Positions 47,061-58,371 are shown, numbered from the stretch's first letter. The stretch is DNA of 64,000 nucleotides from Diabrotica undecimpunctata (GCF_040954645.1 NC_092810.1:8168185-8232184), one strand, 5' to 3'. Program-made: numbers and translations. The notes: generated by a model from the letters alone, not told the origin.

Positions 47061-47292
47061 AAGAAAAGTTATCAAATATAAAGTTCAACATTAGTAAAAT
47101 CTTGGAGAAAATCCATCTATGATGAATGACTTACAAAAACTCTAAGACTCGAATGATATTCAACTGAAGGATTGTCAAGAACGGATTGTTGGAGCTGATA
47201 ATGACTTGACCAATGACAATTTGACAGATGAAGACATCATAAGGCTGTTATGCACGAAGATCAAGCAGACAAAGAGGTTAAATATGGTATTT

Positions 47293-47336
47293 AATATCAA
47301 CTATTTTCCCCTATATTAGGGGAAAATAGTTTGATA
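47293..47336. repeat. Near-perfect palindrome with a 3-nt loop
   Basis: ctattttccccta (47301-47313) and taggggaaaatag (47317-47329) are perfect complements around a 3-nt loop (tat). With one bulged base the stem extends by atatcaa/ttgatat, for 20 paired bases. It marks the inner end of the Piwi-like fragment. Confidence 0.85.
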
Positions 47337-47775
47337 TCAAATTAATAGTAGCTCTAGTTGAACCCTTTTTGGTCTGTAAATTTGCGGGCCTTGTTCGAAT
47401 TATTAAATATTTTAGATTCCTACCCAACACGCCGCTACTTGTAGCACGCGCTTTGTCTCCATCTCCATCTCATTGAATAGCTCTAACATGTTCTACAGGT
47501 GCAGACAATCCACCTGTTTCGCCTTCTCCATAACGTGAACCCCTTCGAGCACCCACAACTGGAGCTGGCATTGTGGGACATTTGGGCGGCAGGAGGAGCT
47601 TGTTGAGGAGCAGGAGCTGCCGCTCTATTCCATGGATCACCTGGTGTGCGGTTTTGTTGAGGAGGCCCATGGGCACCAGGTCCAGACCTTGGACCTCCTG
47701 ATGCTCCACCTCAATGTGGAGCACCGCACCACGAGCACTTCCACGAGCTTTTCCCTTACCACTACGGGATTCCAT
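47311..47775 (-). pseudogene. Piwi-family-like N-terminal gene fragment
   Basis: Piwi proteins bind piRNAs and silence transposons in the germ line. Reading from the ATG at 47773-47775: MESRSGKGKARGSARG (RG-rich start), a Gly/Pro/Gln/Ala-rich stretch in another frame (GAHGPPQQNRTPGDPWNR, APAPQQAPPAAQ), then back to the first frame with VVGARRGSRYGEGETGGLSA, a TGA at 47474, KARATSSGVLGRNLKYL, IIRTRPANLQTKKG and LISNYFPL. The RTRP--LQTKKG...L-SNYF order matches the start of the N domain of Aub/Piwi-type proteins. No intron interrupts it. It is a partial copy with two compensating frameshifts and one nonsense codon, probably a retro-copy or a captured fragment. The match is from memory and was not searched. 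Confidence 0.55.
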
Positions 47776-48694
47776 ATTTTAAACTCTAAATATTTCTTCG
47801 AAGTCACTTTCCAGTAGACCTTCCTTGAGATGAACTGAACATACAAATGTATAGACATGTAAGTTTAACGTAGAAAGACGAATAAATGTTAAGGATTCTA
47901 GAAAAAAATATTGAAGGATAGCAATGCCAATAAAACTAGGTAAAGATAAATTTAGAAAATTGATTAACCATCAAATAAAGATAATTATGAAAATAAAAGG
48001 CATCAATCATCTCTATGCAAAGATGTGACATAATTGAGAATATTGTAGAAGATTATTGATCGATATCGAGATTGATCAAAATTAAATCTAGAACATTGAA
48101 GATGCTATAATAAGAAAATTGTTTATGACTCTAGTTAAAAATTTAATAACATTTTTAAAGACACTCGAGATATAGTTTGTATCAATTTTTAAATTAAAAT
48201 GATGTCTTTATCAAAAGTTACAGCTAATAAATATATTTTACCAGTAGTTTTGTAGAGCAGTGTAATATAATCATTATTGGAACATAACCATGCAAGGTCC
48301 TCATATAACTTAATTATTTTCTTTTGATCTATTAATTCTTACCTTAACATGGTTACCAATCATTTTAAAATGACTGCTCTCTATTCTCTGGTCTAAGACC
48401 GGCATCAAAATTTCAATTTTACTTTATTCGAGCCCTCGTTTATGGAAAATAGTTCATTATCTGCACGATCCCGTCCAAATATATGCAAATCTACCAACTT
48501 CTTATACAAATACAATTTCCCAATCTTATACTCGAATACGGAAAATAGTGCAGAGCTCGAAATTGAAAATAAGAGATAGAACAGTGGTATCCGAAATGTA
48601 CTGGCGTTAGCTGTGTATTACATATTGCTCAAAGAAATAAAAAATATTGTCTTATAATCTCTTGGCAAACTAGGCTTACCACCAATATTTTGTA
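47776..48694. other. No gene seen
   Basis: 47776-47860 may be 5' UTR of the Piwi-like fragment. The rest is AT-rich without motifs. Confidence 0.35.
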
Positions 48695-49035
48695 GGAATA
48701 TATAGAAAAGTTCCCCTAAATATTATAAAAACTTTTGAAACGTGGACCAAAACAACAAAATGGAAGTCAGAATAGAGAATAGATGCACCACTTACACAAC
48801 CTAGAAAAATAGACAGCGGAATAAGACAAGGGGATTCATTGAGCCCCATGCTCTTTAATTTGATTATGGATGAAATTTTCAAAAGCGTTAACAAAAGAAG
48901 AAGATACAGAATGGAAAACAAAGAAATAAAAATACTCTGTTATGCAGACGACGCAATATTGACAGCCCAAGATGAAGATAATCTGCAAAGACTGGTCCAC
49001 ATATTTAACATAGAACGTAAACATAAAATATCACT
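48695..49035 (+). pseudogene. LINE family B: central RT fragment
   Basis: The plus strand reads NIIKTFETWTK in one frame, then IDSGIRQGDSLSPMLFNLIM and ILCYADDAILTAQDEDN (catalytic YADD near 48939), and stops after VHIFNIERKHK. It covers the same segment as the copy at 53.9 kb and the middle of 10.8-11.7 kb. Confidence 0.75.
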
Positions 49036-50100
49036 TTCGGAACTTATTACGTAAATTACTATTTTGAGTATTATGGTTACTTCGGTTATAATAAAAGGTT
49101 TTGCTTCCTAGAATTTTTCTTTCCACTTTTTTGGGTGACCACAGCGTTTTTTCCAATCTGCAACACTAAATTCGTCAAAAAATAGTTTTTCATAATTGTT
49201 GAACATTCCCAATGAAAAGACAAATTTTCATTGTCATGGCTTAAGGGACCGTGAAAGTGATGACGTAGATTTTATTGACATCTGTCAGTTTCACCCAAAC
49301 AAACCTTGTTTAGTGTGGATAATTTGTATTTTTCGTTATTTTTTCATGTTTTTTACAGAATCTTTCCGCTTTTTGCAATATCTAAGTATTCTAATAGTTA
49401 CTACAACAATTTTACAAGGTTGTGTAAATAATAAAGCATGTTGTTTTATAAAAATAGCAATAAAATGAATGTATCAATAAAGTAAGGTTAGAATGTCTTT
49501 AATTTAAATTTTTAAACTATATTTCATAGAAATAGAACACTGAATTATGATGGTATTATCGTAAAAAACACTATACTTTAAAAAAAAACAGCAGAGGAAG
49601 CAAAATGTTAACTTTATAGAATTTAAAAAGTCTTGAGATTGGGCAATTCAACTTTTGTTTGGAAAGTAATTGACAGTTGTGACGTCACACTTCCACTGTC
49701 CAGTAATGCCCCAATTAATTCGAAGAGATTTATAGCTGGATAGTAGGAAGGTAATTGCAAGATACTGAGGTCCTGTTGAGTTGCCAAAATTTGCATCTAT
49801 CTCGAACGTATTAAATTTTGGCTTATTGAGTTTATTAATGTTGTACAAATCAGGTTTTGTCATCCTCGTGTATAAGTTGTGGACTAATACGCACCGTGAT
49901 GCGCATCGTTCAATTCAATTCAATTCAAAACTTCGCTCAATTTTACTATTGGCCGAGAGATCTGAAAATACCATATAAATATAAAGAAACATATAAATAT
50001 GAGACATTTTCTGCTCTCGGCCTCAGACAAAAAAATTATAAAAAACACAAAAAACCGGCCTAGGCCACCAAAAAAATTTAAAAAAAATACTAACAAAAGC
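49036..50100. other. No gene seen
   Basis: AT-rich. A minus-strand reading near 49080-49190 (FFDEFSVADWKKRCGHPKKW) looks protein-like but belongs to no family I know. The plus-strand ORF at 49196-49468 has no motif. Confidence 0.3.
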
Positions 50101-50788
50101 GGCGCAAGCCAACAAAAAAATTAACATAAACTCCAAAACTCGGGCAAGTAGGGCCCAACCCCTTGAGCACCAAGTCGCCAAACTGAGCCTGGCTCAGAGC
50201 GAAAACTTGAGGCCCAAGTAAGCAATTTTAGTTCGCGGATAGCGACAATGCGCTGTCCTGAGTTTTCCATTCGGTTAGGAAACCATGTTGGGGTTCTATT
50301 ACCCAGGACCTCCACATAAAGAGCATTTGGCTGATAGTTGTGCCCCTATCGCGCATCAGAGTCCTATAGGGGGGAAAGCGATGGTCTGGAGCATTGGAGC
50401 GCGGTGGAGTGACTCCTGTTTTTACTTAAGTCAACAAACCTCGCTCCAATAAATTGTTACACCTGAACGTAATTCTTAGGGGTAAACATTTCTCACAGGC
50501 TAGGTTTAATCAAATTGCTTGCTTCTCGGCCTCAGTCTGGTCTCGGTTCTCAAATAGGGTCTACGTACCCCGGGAGTCCGATGTTGGGGCTCTGCTCTGG
50601 CTTTTACTACGTTAGATTCTGTGGCTGGACCTTGTCCACTTGCTACTTTTGCGTTTTATTTACTTCTTGTATAAGAAATGTTACGTTTCAACTAAAGATG
50701 GAAGATACGCAGAGGGTTCTTCGAATAGACTGGTCGAACACCCCCTGTAAGGCACCGTGCGATTGTATAAGTGGCCATACGTTAACAA
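50101..50788. other. GC-rich block of unknown origin
   Basis: About 690 bp of distinctly GC-richer sequence (gagcctggctcagagcg, accccgggagtcc). ORFs in it show no domain. It could be a LINE 5' UTR/promoter or a processed host segment. It ends at the target site of the hAT MITE. Confidence 0.4.
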
Positions 50789-50864
50789 GCCCTTACCAGT
50801 GGCGGCTGGTGTGGTAAAATTTTGGGTAGGCCAAGCCAGCAAATTACATATAGCTATGTATAAT

Positions 50865-50987
50865 CAGTGGCGGATCCAGAGGGAGGGGTCATGCATCATG
50901 GCATGCATCATGGACCTTGCATCAGAGAAAAGTAATCACCCTCAAGATCCATGACCTCCCCAAAAAAAATTTCTGTAGCCGCCAGTG
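50865..50987. mobile_element. Small hAT MITE (123 bp) nested in the larger one
   Basis: Starts cagtggcggat and ends gccgccagtg. The ends match as imperfect inverted repeats and resemble the host element. Flanks tgtataat (50857-50864) and tgtgtaat (50988-50995) differ by one base and fit an 8-bp duplication. Confidence 0.7.
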
Positions 50988-51162
50988 TGTGTAATACATA
51001 TTTTGTTTTGTGTGAGAGTTGCAATTGTGTTGTTTGTTTCTAAGGTTTGTTTAAAAATATGTTACAATTTTATATTATGTTACATATTTTTTTATCATAA
51101 TTTAAAAGGAAATTTATATTACAATTCGATAATTACGTTACAAGTGACAACGATGGTGGCCG

Positions 51163-51300
51163 TAGGCCCGATCGTCTGGTGCCTAAACAGCAAGCATAAA
51201 CACGACAATATAAATCGTTGTCCGGCAAGCTGCTTAACTTCAAACGCTTTTTGTACGGGGATCTTATGTGAGCTGGGTCGGCCACTTCCGATCGGGCCTA
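51163..51300. repeat. 12-bp inverted repeat inside the hAT MITE
   Basis: taggcccgatcg (51163-51174) is the exact reverse complement of 51289-51300. The 114 bp between are GC-richer than the rest of the element. Confidence 0.7.
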
Positions 51301-51553
51301 TTAATGATAATATCATTAATATTTTTAAATATTATTTAAAACGCCTGAATGCGATTCGATGCTTTCTGTGGTAATATAATAACATAGTTGTTTTAACGGA
51401 CGCTAATATATTGAGTGATTTAGTACATTTAAAAGTTATTTACATGCATTAACATAATTTTTGAATATATGTTTTTCAATTTTAAAGCTCTTAAAATTAT
51501 TGGGTAGGCCCGGCCTATCCTGCCTACCCCCAAAAGCCGCCACTGGCCCTTAC

Positions 51554-52166
51554 ATACCATATGGTGACAGTTTCAACATACTTGTGTCAAAATAGAAGTT
51601 CCCAGACCTTAACCATTATATTATAATTTGTTTTCTACTGTTAGAATTCGGTGCTTTATCTTTTTGAACATTGTGATAAGGTGCATTGTCAATATCCACG
51701 ACCTACTTTGGAAGTAAGTTGGGATTTAATTTTTCTTTCAATCCTTTTTTGTAATTCATAAAATTTATTTTGTAGTGGTAGTCTCCGGTATTTTAATTTG
51801 ATATTAAGCGTTGGGAATAAAGTTCTTTTCGCTGCCAGCATGAACAATAATTACTCGTGAAATATGATAAAGAACATGATCACATATTTTGTAGATTATC
51901 TTAAAAATTACCCTAAAAAGAAGTAAACTCGGGAAGAGAATAATTTAATGTAATAAACCACTTTATATAATTTAATGTTTGTTTGTATGTATTCTACAAT
52001 TCTAAAATAACAATATAATACAATAATAAAATTTCACTTACGTCGATAGCGTAGTAAATATCCACCTTTCACTTGTTTATTACCGATCCCTAAAACAAAA
52101 AATATCATTAATAATTGAATAATTTTGTATTTAATTGTAATTTAATTGTGTTTAATTGATTAATTA
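51554..52166. other. No gene seen
   Basis: AT-rich sequence between the hAT MITE and the Tc1 element. Confidence 0.35.
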
Positions 52167-53555
52167 AACTCTTGGAGAAAATTAACGCCCCACTCATATT
52201 CTCAATAATTTTTATTTATTGATAATTTACTGTACGACAAGTTGCCTATGGACCTTGTTTGACAGTGATAGTTGTTATGTAAGCTAATAATAGTCTTGTT
52301 TTAACAATAATTTGTATTAAACTTCGTTTTAGACTAAAAGTGAGTTAAATTTTACATTAAAAGTGCCGATTAAAGCAAAGTGCTTGTGACAAACAAGCTT
52401 TTTATTGTGATATTTTTCATCATATGCATGCCCGGAAGTTCATTTACATAACAATCAAATAAAAAAATGAACCGCCAAAGAAATTTGTCAATGGAGGAGG
52501 CAGTGCGAGCATCGACTCTCCTATAAAGAATAGATGAAGGATATTCAATGCGATACGTTGCAGGTTTGTTAGGAAGACATCATTCCAGCTTCAGTCGCAA
52601 GGTGAGACGATATAATGAAACAGGGTCGTACCATCGAAGACCAGGGCAAGGGCAAAAACGTTGCACTAATCAAATTGATGATCGTTTTTTGAGACAACGT
52701 GCTCTCAGAGATAGGAGAGTCACCAGCAATTTGCTAAAAAATGAACTAGCAGATGCTCGAAATGTCGCGATATTATCTCAAACAGTTAGAAAACGTTTAC
52801 ATGAAGCTCTAAAATGTTTTGGGGGGGGGGGATTTGCTTTGAAGCTCGTACGGAGTTGGTCCCCATACGTACGAGGTCTATGAATGCCCACTATTACTTA
52901 GACAACATTATTATCGAAGATGTATTGCCTTTTGCTCTGTTTCTTGGACCTAATTTTTTATTCATGCAAGACAACGCTCGTCCTCATGTGGCTCGACAGG
53001 TTATTGACTACCTAAATGATGTTGATATTCCATTATTAGAGTGGCCACCTAACAGTCCGGACATGAATCCTGTAGAGCATCTATGGGACTATCTCAAAAA
53101 AAAGATTCGAAGTCGTAGACCCCCTATTGCCAATCAAAACCAACTCATTGAGGCTATTATCATTGAGTTATTGAAGAATGGGAGAATATTCCGCAAGCTT
53201 TTGTTGAACATTTGATATCAAGCATGCCTCGACGCATAAATGCAGTCATAAGAAGTAGAGGAGGGCCTACACGGTATTAGTGTAGATCCAGATGCATTTT
53301 ATGGTGTTATTTTTTATTGTTATTTATTTTTCTTTTTGTAATTGGGAGTTATGCTAGCTTATTTACGCATTTCCGGCAAAAACAAATTTTTAAAGAAACA
53401 ATAAGGCAAATTAAGGTCATGATGGAATTATTTAAGTCATGTTGAACTTATTTGTAGGTGTTTATTATTATTTTAATGTAACTTAGTTCTATTTTGTGTT
53501 CATATTGTAAATATTTAGATTAATTAAAGTGGTGCGTTAATTTTGTCCAGGAATT
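52167..53555 (+). mobile_element. Tc1-like transposon with both ends, internally deleted
   Basis: The ends are similar inverted repeats sharing the perfect core aaaattaacg; around it ggagaaaattaacgcccc faces ggacaaaattaacgcacc on the opposite strand. Each end abuts a TA (52165-52166, 53556-53557), the target of Tc1 elements. The element is 1389 bp, short of the usual about 1.6 kb because of a deletion in the transposase gene. Confidence 0.75.
52467..53280 (+). pseudogene. Tc1-like transposase, middle deleted
   Basis: The ATG reads MNRQRNLSMEEAVRASTLL, a TAA at 52524-52526, then RIDEGYSMRYVAGLLGRHHS, SFSRKVRRYNETGSYHRRPG and RDRRVTSNLLKNEL (two HTH motifs). After LHEALK the sequence jumps, through a run of 11 G (52821-52831), to GGICFEARTELVPIRTRSMN, FLFMQDNARPHVARQVIDYL (second catalytic Asp) and WPPNSPDMNPVEHLWDYLKK (third acidic residue, Glu). 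It ends SMPRRINAVIRSRGG...TRY. About 100 codons including the first catalytic Asp are lost. Further frame changes lie at the G run and near 53165. Confidence 0.85.
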
Positions 53556-53860
53556 TATAATTTTTTGGATAACATTTCAAGGCTTCAAAATATCTAATTC
53601 ATTGTATGGTGTGATAGTTAACTGTTTTATCATGAGAATGACTCTTTCTCTATTATTGTTAATAGTGGCGATTTTTCTACATCTGAACATATATTAGTGT
53701 ATAAACCTTAAGTTCTCCGCATCTTAGCCCTTCTTTTTGGTTATTACTAGAAAGACTAGATCTACTTTATATTGTTGGTTATTTTTTACCTCATATTCCT
53801 CTTTCTTTGCTTAGTTCTTCCTGTATCCGGGACTTCTATATGACAAGTAAGTCTAATACC
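53556..53860. other. No gene seen
   Basis: AT-rich spacer between the Tc1 element and a LINE B fragment. Confidence 0.35.
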
Positions 53861-54180
53861 AACCTACAACCTGGAAGATCAGAATTTTCTGTTAGGATTT
53901 CTTCCCTTAGCCGATGTAAGACTCAAAGATATAAAGATATAATCCATCTTCTGTATAATAGAAAGCTCCCCTAAATATTATAAAAACTATCGAAAACATC
54001 TACCAAAACTACAAAATGAAAGTCAGAATAGATGGACAACTCACAGAACCTATATAAATGGCCAGCGGAATAAGACAAGGGGTTTCCTTCAGCCCCATGT
54101 TCTTCAATGTGATCACGGATAATATCATCAAACGCATTAAAAAAGTTCGAAATTCGGATTTCCGAAGTGGAAATTGAAAC
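53861..54180 (+). pseudogene. LINE family B: central RT fragment
   Basis: The plus strand reads QPGRSEFSV, then DIIHLLYNRKLPLNIIKTIE, YQNYKMKVRIDGQLTEPI, a stop, and ASGIRQGVSFSPMFFNVITD. It ends before the YADD box. It is a close relative of the pieces at 10.8 and 48.7 kb. Confidence 0.7.
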
Positions 54181-54242
54181 GTCAATAAAATTGTGGCTTA
54201 TTCCCATTTAAATAGTAATCAATGGAAAGTGTAAAAAATATT

Positions 54243-54975
<733 letters not shown>

Positions 54976-55651
54976 TCAATCATTTCACAGTAAATAAAAA
55001 TTTTTTGGTTCTGGCAAATCCCATCGTTGCGTATACGCAACATTTTGTTATTAAAAAAATAAGAACTTTAATTTTTTTTTAAGTTGATAAATAAGTATTT
55101 AGATATAATTTTAGCAATAAAATGCAATAAAAAAAACACTTTTTCTGTTTTTCTTCTACTCTTGGGAACTAATGGGTTAAAGTAATTATTTTTAAAATTC
55201 AGCTAAAAACAATGATTATACTTTTCAAAACTTAAATTTTTTATCATATGTATGTAGGTTCAAACTTATTTGAATAAAACTTCACCTACATATGAGTTTT
55301 TTTAAACAGAAACTTAAAACTACCCTTCTATAACCTAATATAATATCCAGCTAATATGCCCTTGGAAATATACCTTAATCTGACCCTCTCTAGCCCTAAA
55401 TTAAAATCTAGTCGTTACCGAACCATGTCCCAAACGTAATTATATTGCCCTAGGAACAAATTAGATGAAAGATTTTATCTTAAATTACAGCATTGAGGAT
55501 GTATGAGTTGTAACCCTCCGGGAAATTAATAAATGCGTGTGTAAGTTTGGTTTGGTATATAGATAAGATATTTTGATATATAATTAAATTTCTGTTATAA
55601 TATGTATCTTACTATGAAGATATTTATGAGCTCTGAGATTTTTACTCAAAT
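54976..55651. other. No gene seen
   Basis: AT-rich; the first part is probably the 3' UTR of the piggyBac remnant. Confidence 0.35.
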
Positions 55652-55663
55652 ATACCGAGGCTA

Positions 55664-55791
55664 AGAGGATCTAAGAACAATGGGGCTGCCCACTGACCCA
55701 ACTATTATCGACGACCGTTCAAGATGGAAGTAAGTTGTGCAGTCAGCCAAAACCCACCCTGGGTTGTAGTGTTACGAGAAGAAGAAGAAGA
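55664..55791 (+). mobile_element. Very short LINE 3' end with 12-bp target-site duplication
   Basis: The 128 bp read LTDPTIIDDRSRWK, a stop, VVQSAKTHPGL, and end in (gaa)n. The WK-----AK----G pattern is the tail of a LINE ORF2. Perfect flanks ataccgaggcta (55652-55663 and 55792-55803) prove insertion. It is an extreme 5' truncation. Confidence 0.8.
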
Positions 55792-55924
55792 ATACCGAGG
55801 CTATATAGGGAACCATAGCAAGATCATAGCTGAAGTCAACGTTTATTGTTCTACCAAAGAAAACAAAATCCCTATCCTGCAATAATTTCCGGACCATCAG
55901 CTTAATCAGCCACATTTTAAATAA

Positions 55925-56715
55925 AGGTAAACGGGTTCCCGATAAATAACATTCGTTACACCGACGACACCGCGATAATAACAGACAACGAACATGATAT
56001 GCAGTTAATGTTAAATAAAATAAACACCGTAGGAAAAATATATGGCTTGAAGATAAATTCTGGAAAAACTAAATGCATAGCGATCAGAAAAAACGCACTT
56101 TTAAGAATACAACTGCAAGTCGATAATGCTCCAATCGATCAAGTGAAAACATTTAAATACTTGGGAATGATAATAAATGACAAGGATCCTCAACAAGAAA
56201 TAAAATACCATACTGAACAAGCAAGACAAGCTTTTATCAAATTTAAACCGCTACTATGTAACCGCAATCTTTCCTTCAATCTCCGCTACAGGATGGTTAA
56301 ATGCTATGTATGGTCCATATTGTTATACGGCATGTAAACATGGACGTTAAGACTACCTTCCATTAATAAGTTGGAGGCCTTCGAAATGTGGACGTTGCGA
56401 AGAATGTTCCGCATACCATGGACAGATAGTGTGAGAAACGAGGAAGTCTTAAGAAAGGCAAATACTGAGAGAGAACTACTCAATTCGATCAAGGTACGAA
56501 AAATTGGATACCTCGGCCATATTCTGAGAGGGAAAAAATACGCAATCCATTAACTAATCATCCATTGAAAGATTGAAGGCAAGAGAGGAGTAGGTCGCAA
56601 ACAAATGTCGTGGCTACGGAACATAAAGAACTGGACAGGCATAAATAACACTGGCGATCTTTTGCATGGCACAAAAGACAGACGTCTGGCCTAGATAATT
56701 TGCCAACGCACTATA
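55925..56715 (+). pseudogene. LINE family A relative: RT C-terminal half
   Basis: In order: FPINNIRYTDDTAIITDNEH (the YADD box reads YTDD, 55955), YGLKINSGKTKCIAI, VKTFKYLGMIINDKD, RQAFIKFKPLLCNRNLSFNL, SILLYGM, a stop, TWTL, LEAFEMWTLRRMFRIPWTDS, KVRKIGYLGHILRGKKY, a stop, GKRGVGRKQMSWLRNIKNW and a stop at about 56692. An agaagaaga tail follows at 56730. It diverges from the other family A copies and may be a subfamily. Confidence 0.75.
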
Positions 56716-57570
56716 GGTGCACGGCACTATAAGAAGAAGAAACATGCGAGTCAAGCACAACATAGGTAGGCTTTATAGCTAAGGTAAAGTTTTATAATCA
56801 AATATAATTTAGTTTTTTGTAGTTTCTCTTGAATACAAACTTTAATATTTGGCTGCCTTGTATTTAGTATTTAACTTAATATGTACTCCCTTAATATATA
56901 CATATACATCCTAACTTAATATGTACATCCCATCTCTAGTTTTGTGAAAATTCAAAAGCAGTAGTTTACATTACGTCCGTGTTGCACTTAGCAAAGGAAA
57001 ATTTAATCTGTTCTGTATCCTACTCCTCTTACAGTCGAGTAAAATAAAGTCGGCTGGCGTATAAAACTGCAATAGCGGGAGAATCCCGGAAACTGTATGA
57101 ATATTAACGCATATTTCGATGTATATGAGGAAACTCTCTGGCAATCCGACAACGCTGGCCTAGACCGCTCCACTTTCAATATTTGGGTCGCAGGTGTCGA
57201 TCCTAATGATAGGCGCATGCTCTGCAACCGACCAAGGGGTTATTTACCTGGCGCCTCCGCCATATGATCGGGAAGCAACTGTTTGTATATGTATTTCCGA
57301 TATAGAGTTTTAAAATCTAAACATTTCTGATACAAAACTATGTGTAACCAATGTTTTATAATATTGTTTATTATATTCAGCGAAGTATTAATAACCTTTT
57401 TATAAAATAAAAATATCATCCACTTCGTTCTCCAAACTCCTTTTGAAGCGTTAAAGGTTGTTTTTCCTTTCATCCTTTCCTTTCATCTATAGTCTGGTTT
57501 TCTAGGCAAGGTAGTTCTAGGTTTTGCAAGGCAACTTAAAATTTATCATCTAACCCTGCACAGATACATT
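56716..57570. other. No gene seen
   Basis: AT-rich. Minus-strand ORFs at 57003-57227 and 57240-57473 have no recognised motif. Confidence 0.35.
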
Positions 57571-58330
57571 AAAAAAAGAATCGTAACATTGGTTACACTT
57601 CACATTAACAAAGTATTACCAGTGGAAGATGAATTAATAGTGTGCGAATATATACGAAATTCGGCAAACCTGTATTATGGGCTTACAGCAACTAACGTTC
57701 GTTCTTTGTCCTATAAATTTTGCGTAAAGAAAACCTTGAAAGTTCCAGTACAGTGGTATGTTACGAACATGGTATCAAGGGATTAGTTTTCCAATTGCTT
57801 GAACAGAAATTCCACCTTATCAAGAACCACAAGCGACAAGTCACGCAAGGGCTGTAAATTTTAACTGGATAAATGTTATTAAATTTTGTGAAAATTTGGC
57901 TAGAGGAGACAGTTAGAGGAGACAGGGGTTTCTGTAAAAAAAACCAAGCAAAATTGTATCAGCAAAGGGGACAAAACAAGTAGGATCCATTACCTGTGTG
58001 GAAAGAGCTACGTTAGTAATTCTTTGCCTGCTGCAAACGCAATAGGGAATACGGTTCCGCCAATGTTTCTATTCCGAAGAAAGGGGTTCAAACCATACTT
58101 CATGACTCGAACTTCAGTAAGTTTAATAGAAGAAGCTAATGGTTTCGGTTGGAAACATTTTGAAAGTTATACTAAGCCATCCCCTAAAAATAAGGTACTA
58201 CTTGTACTAGACGACCATAAATAATAGTTCTTTAAACTACTGACTTTTGTCAACAAACTGGCATGGCTTTTCTGTCTTGCCTTATCACATATTGCACAAG
58301 TGATCACTCCAAAAATATATATTACCCATC
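57571..58330 (+). pseudogene. pogo/Tigger-type transposase fragment, interrupted before a mariner
   Basis: The plus strand reads VLPVEDELIVCEYIRNSANL, YYGLTATNVRSLSYKFC and VPVQWYVTN (CENP-B-type HTH part). After a decayed stretch come SVKKTKQNCISKGDKTS, SNSLPAANAIGNTVPPMFLF, NGFGWKHFESYTKPSPKNKV and LLVLDDHK (catalytic Asp in D-H-K), then two stops. The reading AISHIAQVITP-like part after 58260 is decayed. A mariner follows at 58372. Confidence 0.7.
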
Positions 58331-58371
58331 TTCTAGACCTGTGAAAGCTAGTACAGGGTTCTAGAATTCTA

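Larger units (their letters stand above)
44905..47285 (+). pseudogene. pogo/Tigger-type transposase remnant, split by a LINE A insertion
   Basis: Two pieces fit one another on either side of a LINE. The left piece (44905-44995) reads RLLSEILAKMVLDNEGLIDA and LKDINIKDVILMV. The right piece (47071-47285) reads NIKFNISKILEKIHL, then DSNDIQLKDCQERIVGADND and LTNDNLTDEDIIRLL. In jerky/Tigger proteins the block KDxxYM is followed by W---K-STI--SWRKI and then an acidic tail with DEEI, the same order as here once the LINE is removed. The DDE catalytic core upstream is not recognisable. The tail ends at the palindrome that closes the Piwi-like fragment. Confidence 0.5.
50797..51545. mobile_element. 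Non-autonomous hAT element (749 bp) with perfect 8-bp target-site duplication
   Basis: Starts cagtggcggct and ends agccgccactg, an 11-bp perfect inverted repeat of the CAGTGGCGG type seen in hAT elements. Flanks gcccttac (50789-50796 and 51546-51553) are identical, as expected for the 8-bp duplication of hAT insertions. No transposase is encoded. A second hAT MITE sits inside it. Confidence 0.9.

Noticed and set aside
47470..47775. The single 101-codon minus-strand frame as a new protein
   Set aside because: Its middle reads Leu-rich only in that frame, while a shifted frame gives a Pro/Gly/Gln-rich stretch consistent with the rest. Two compensating frameshifts are the simpler view.
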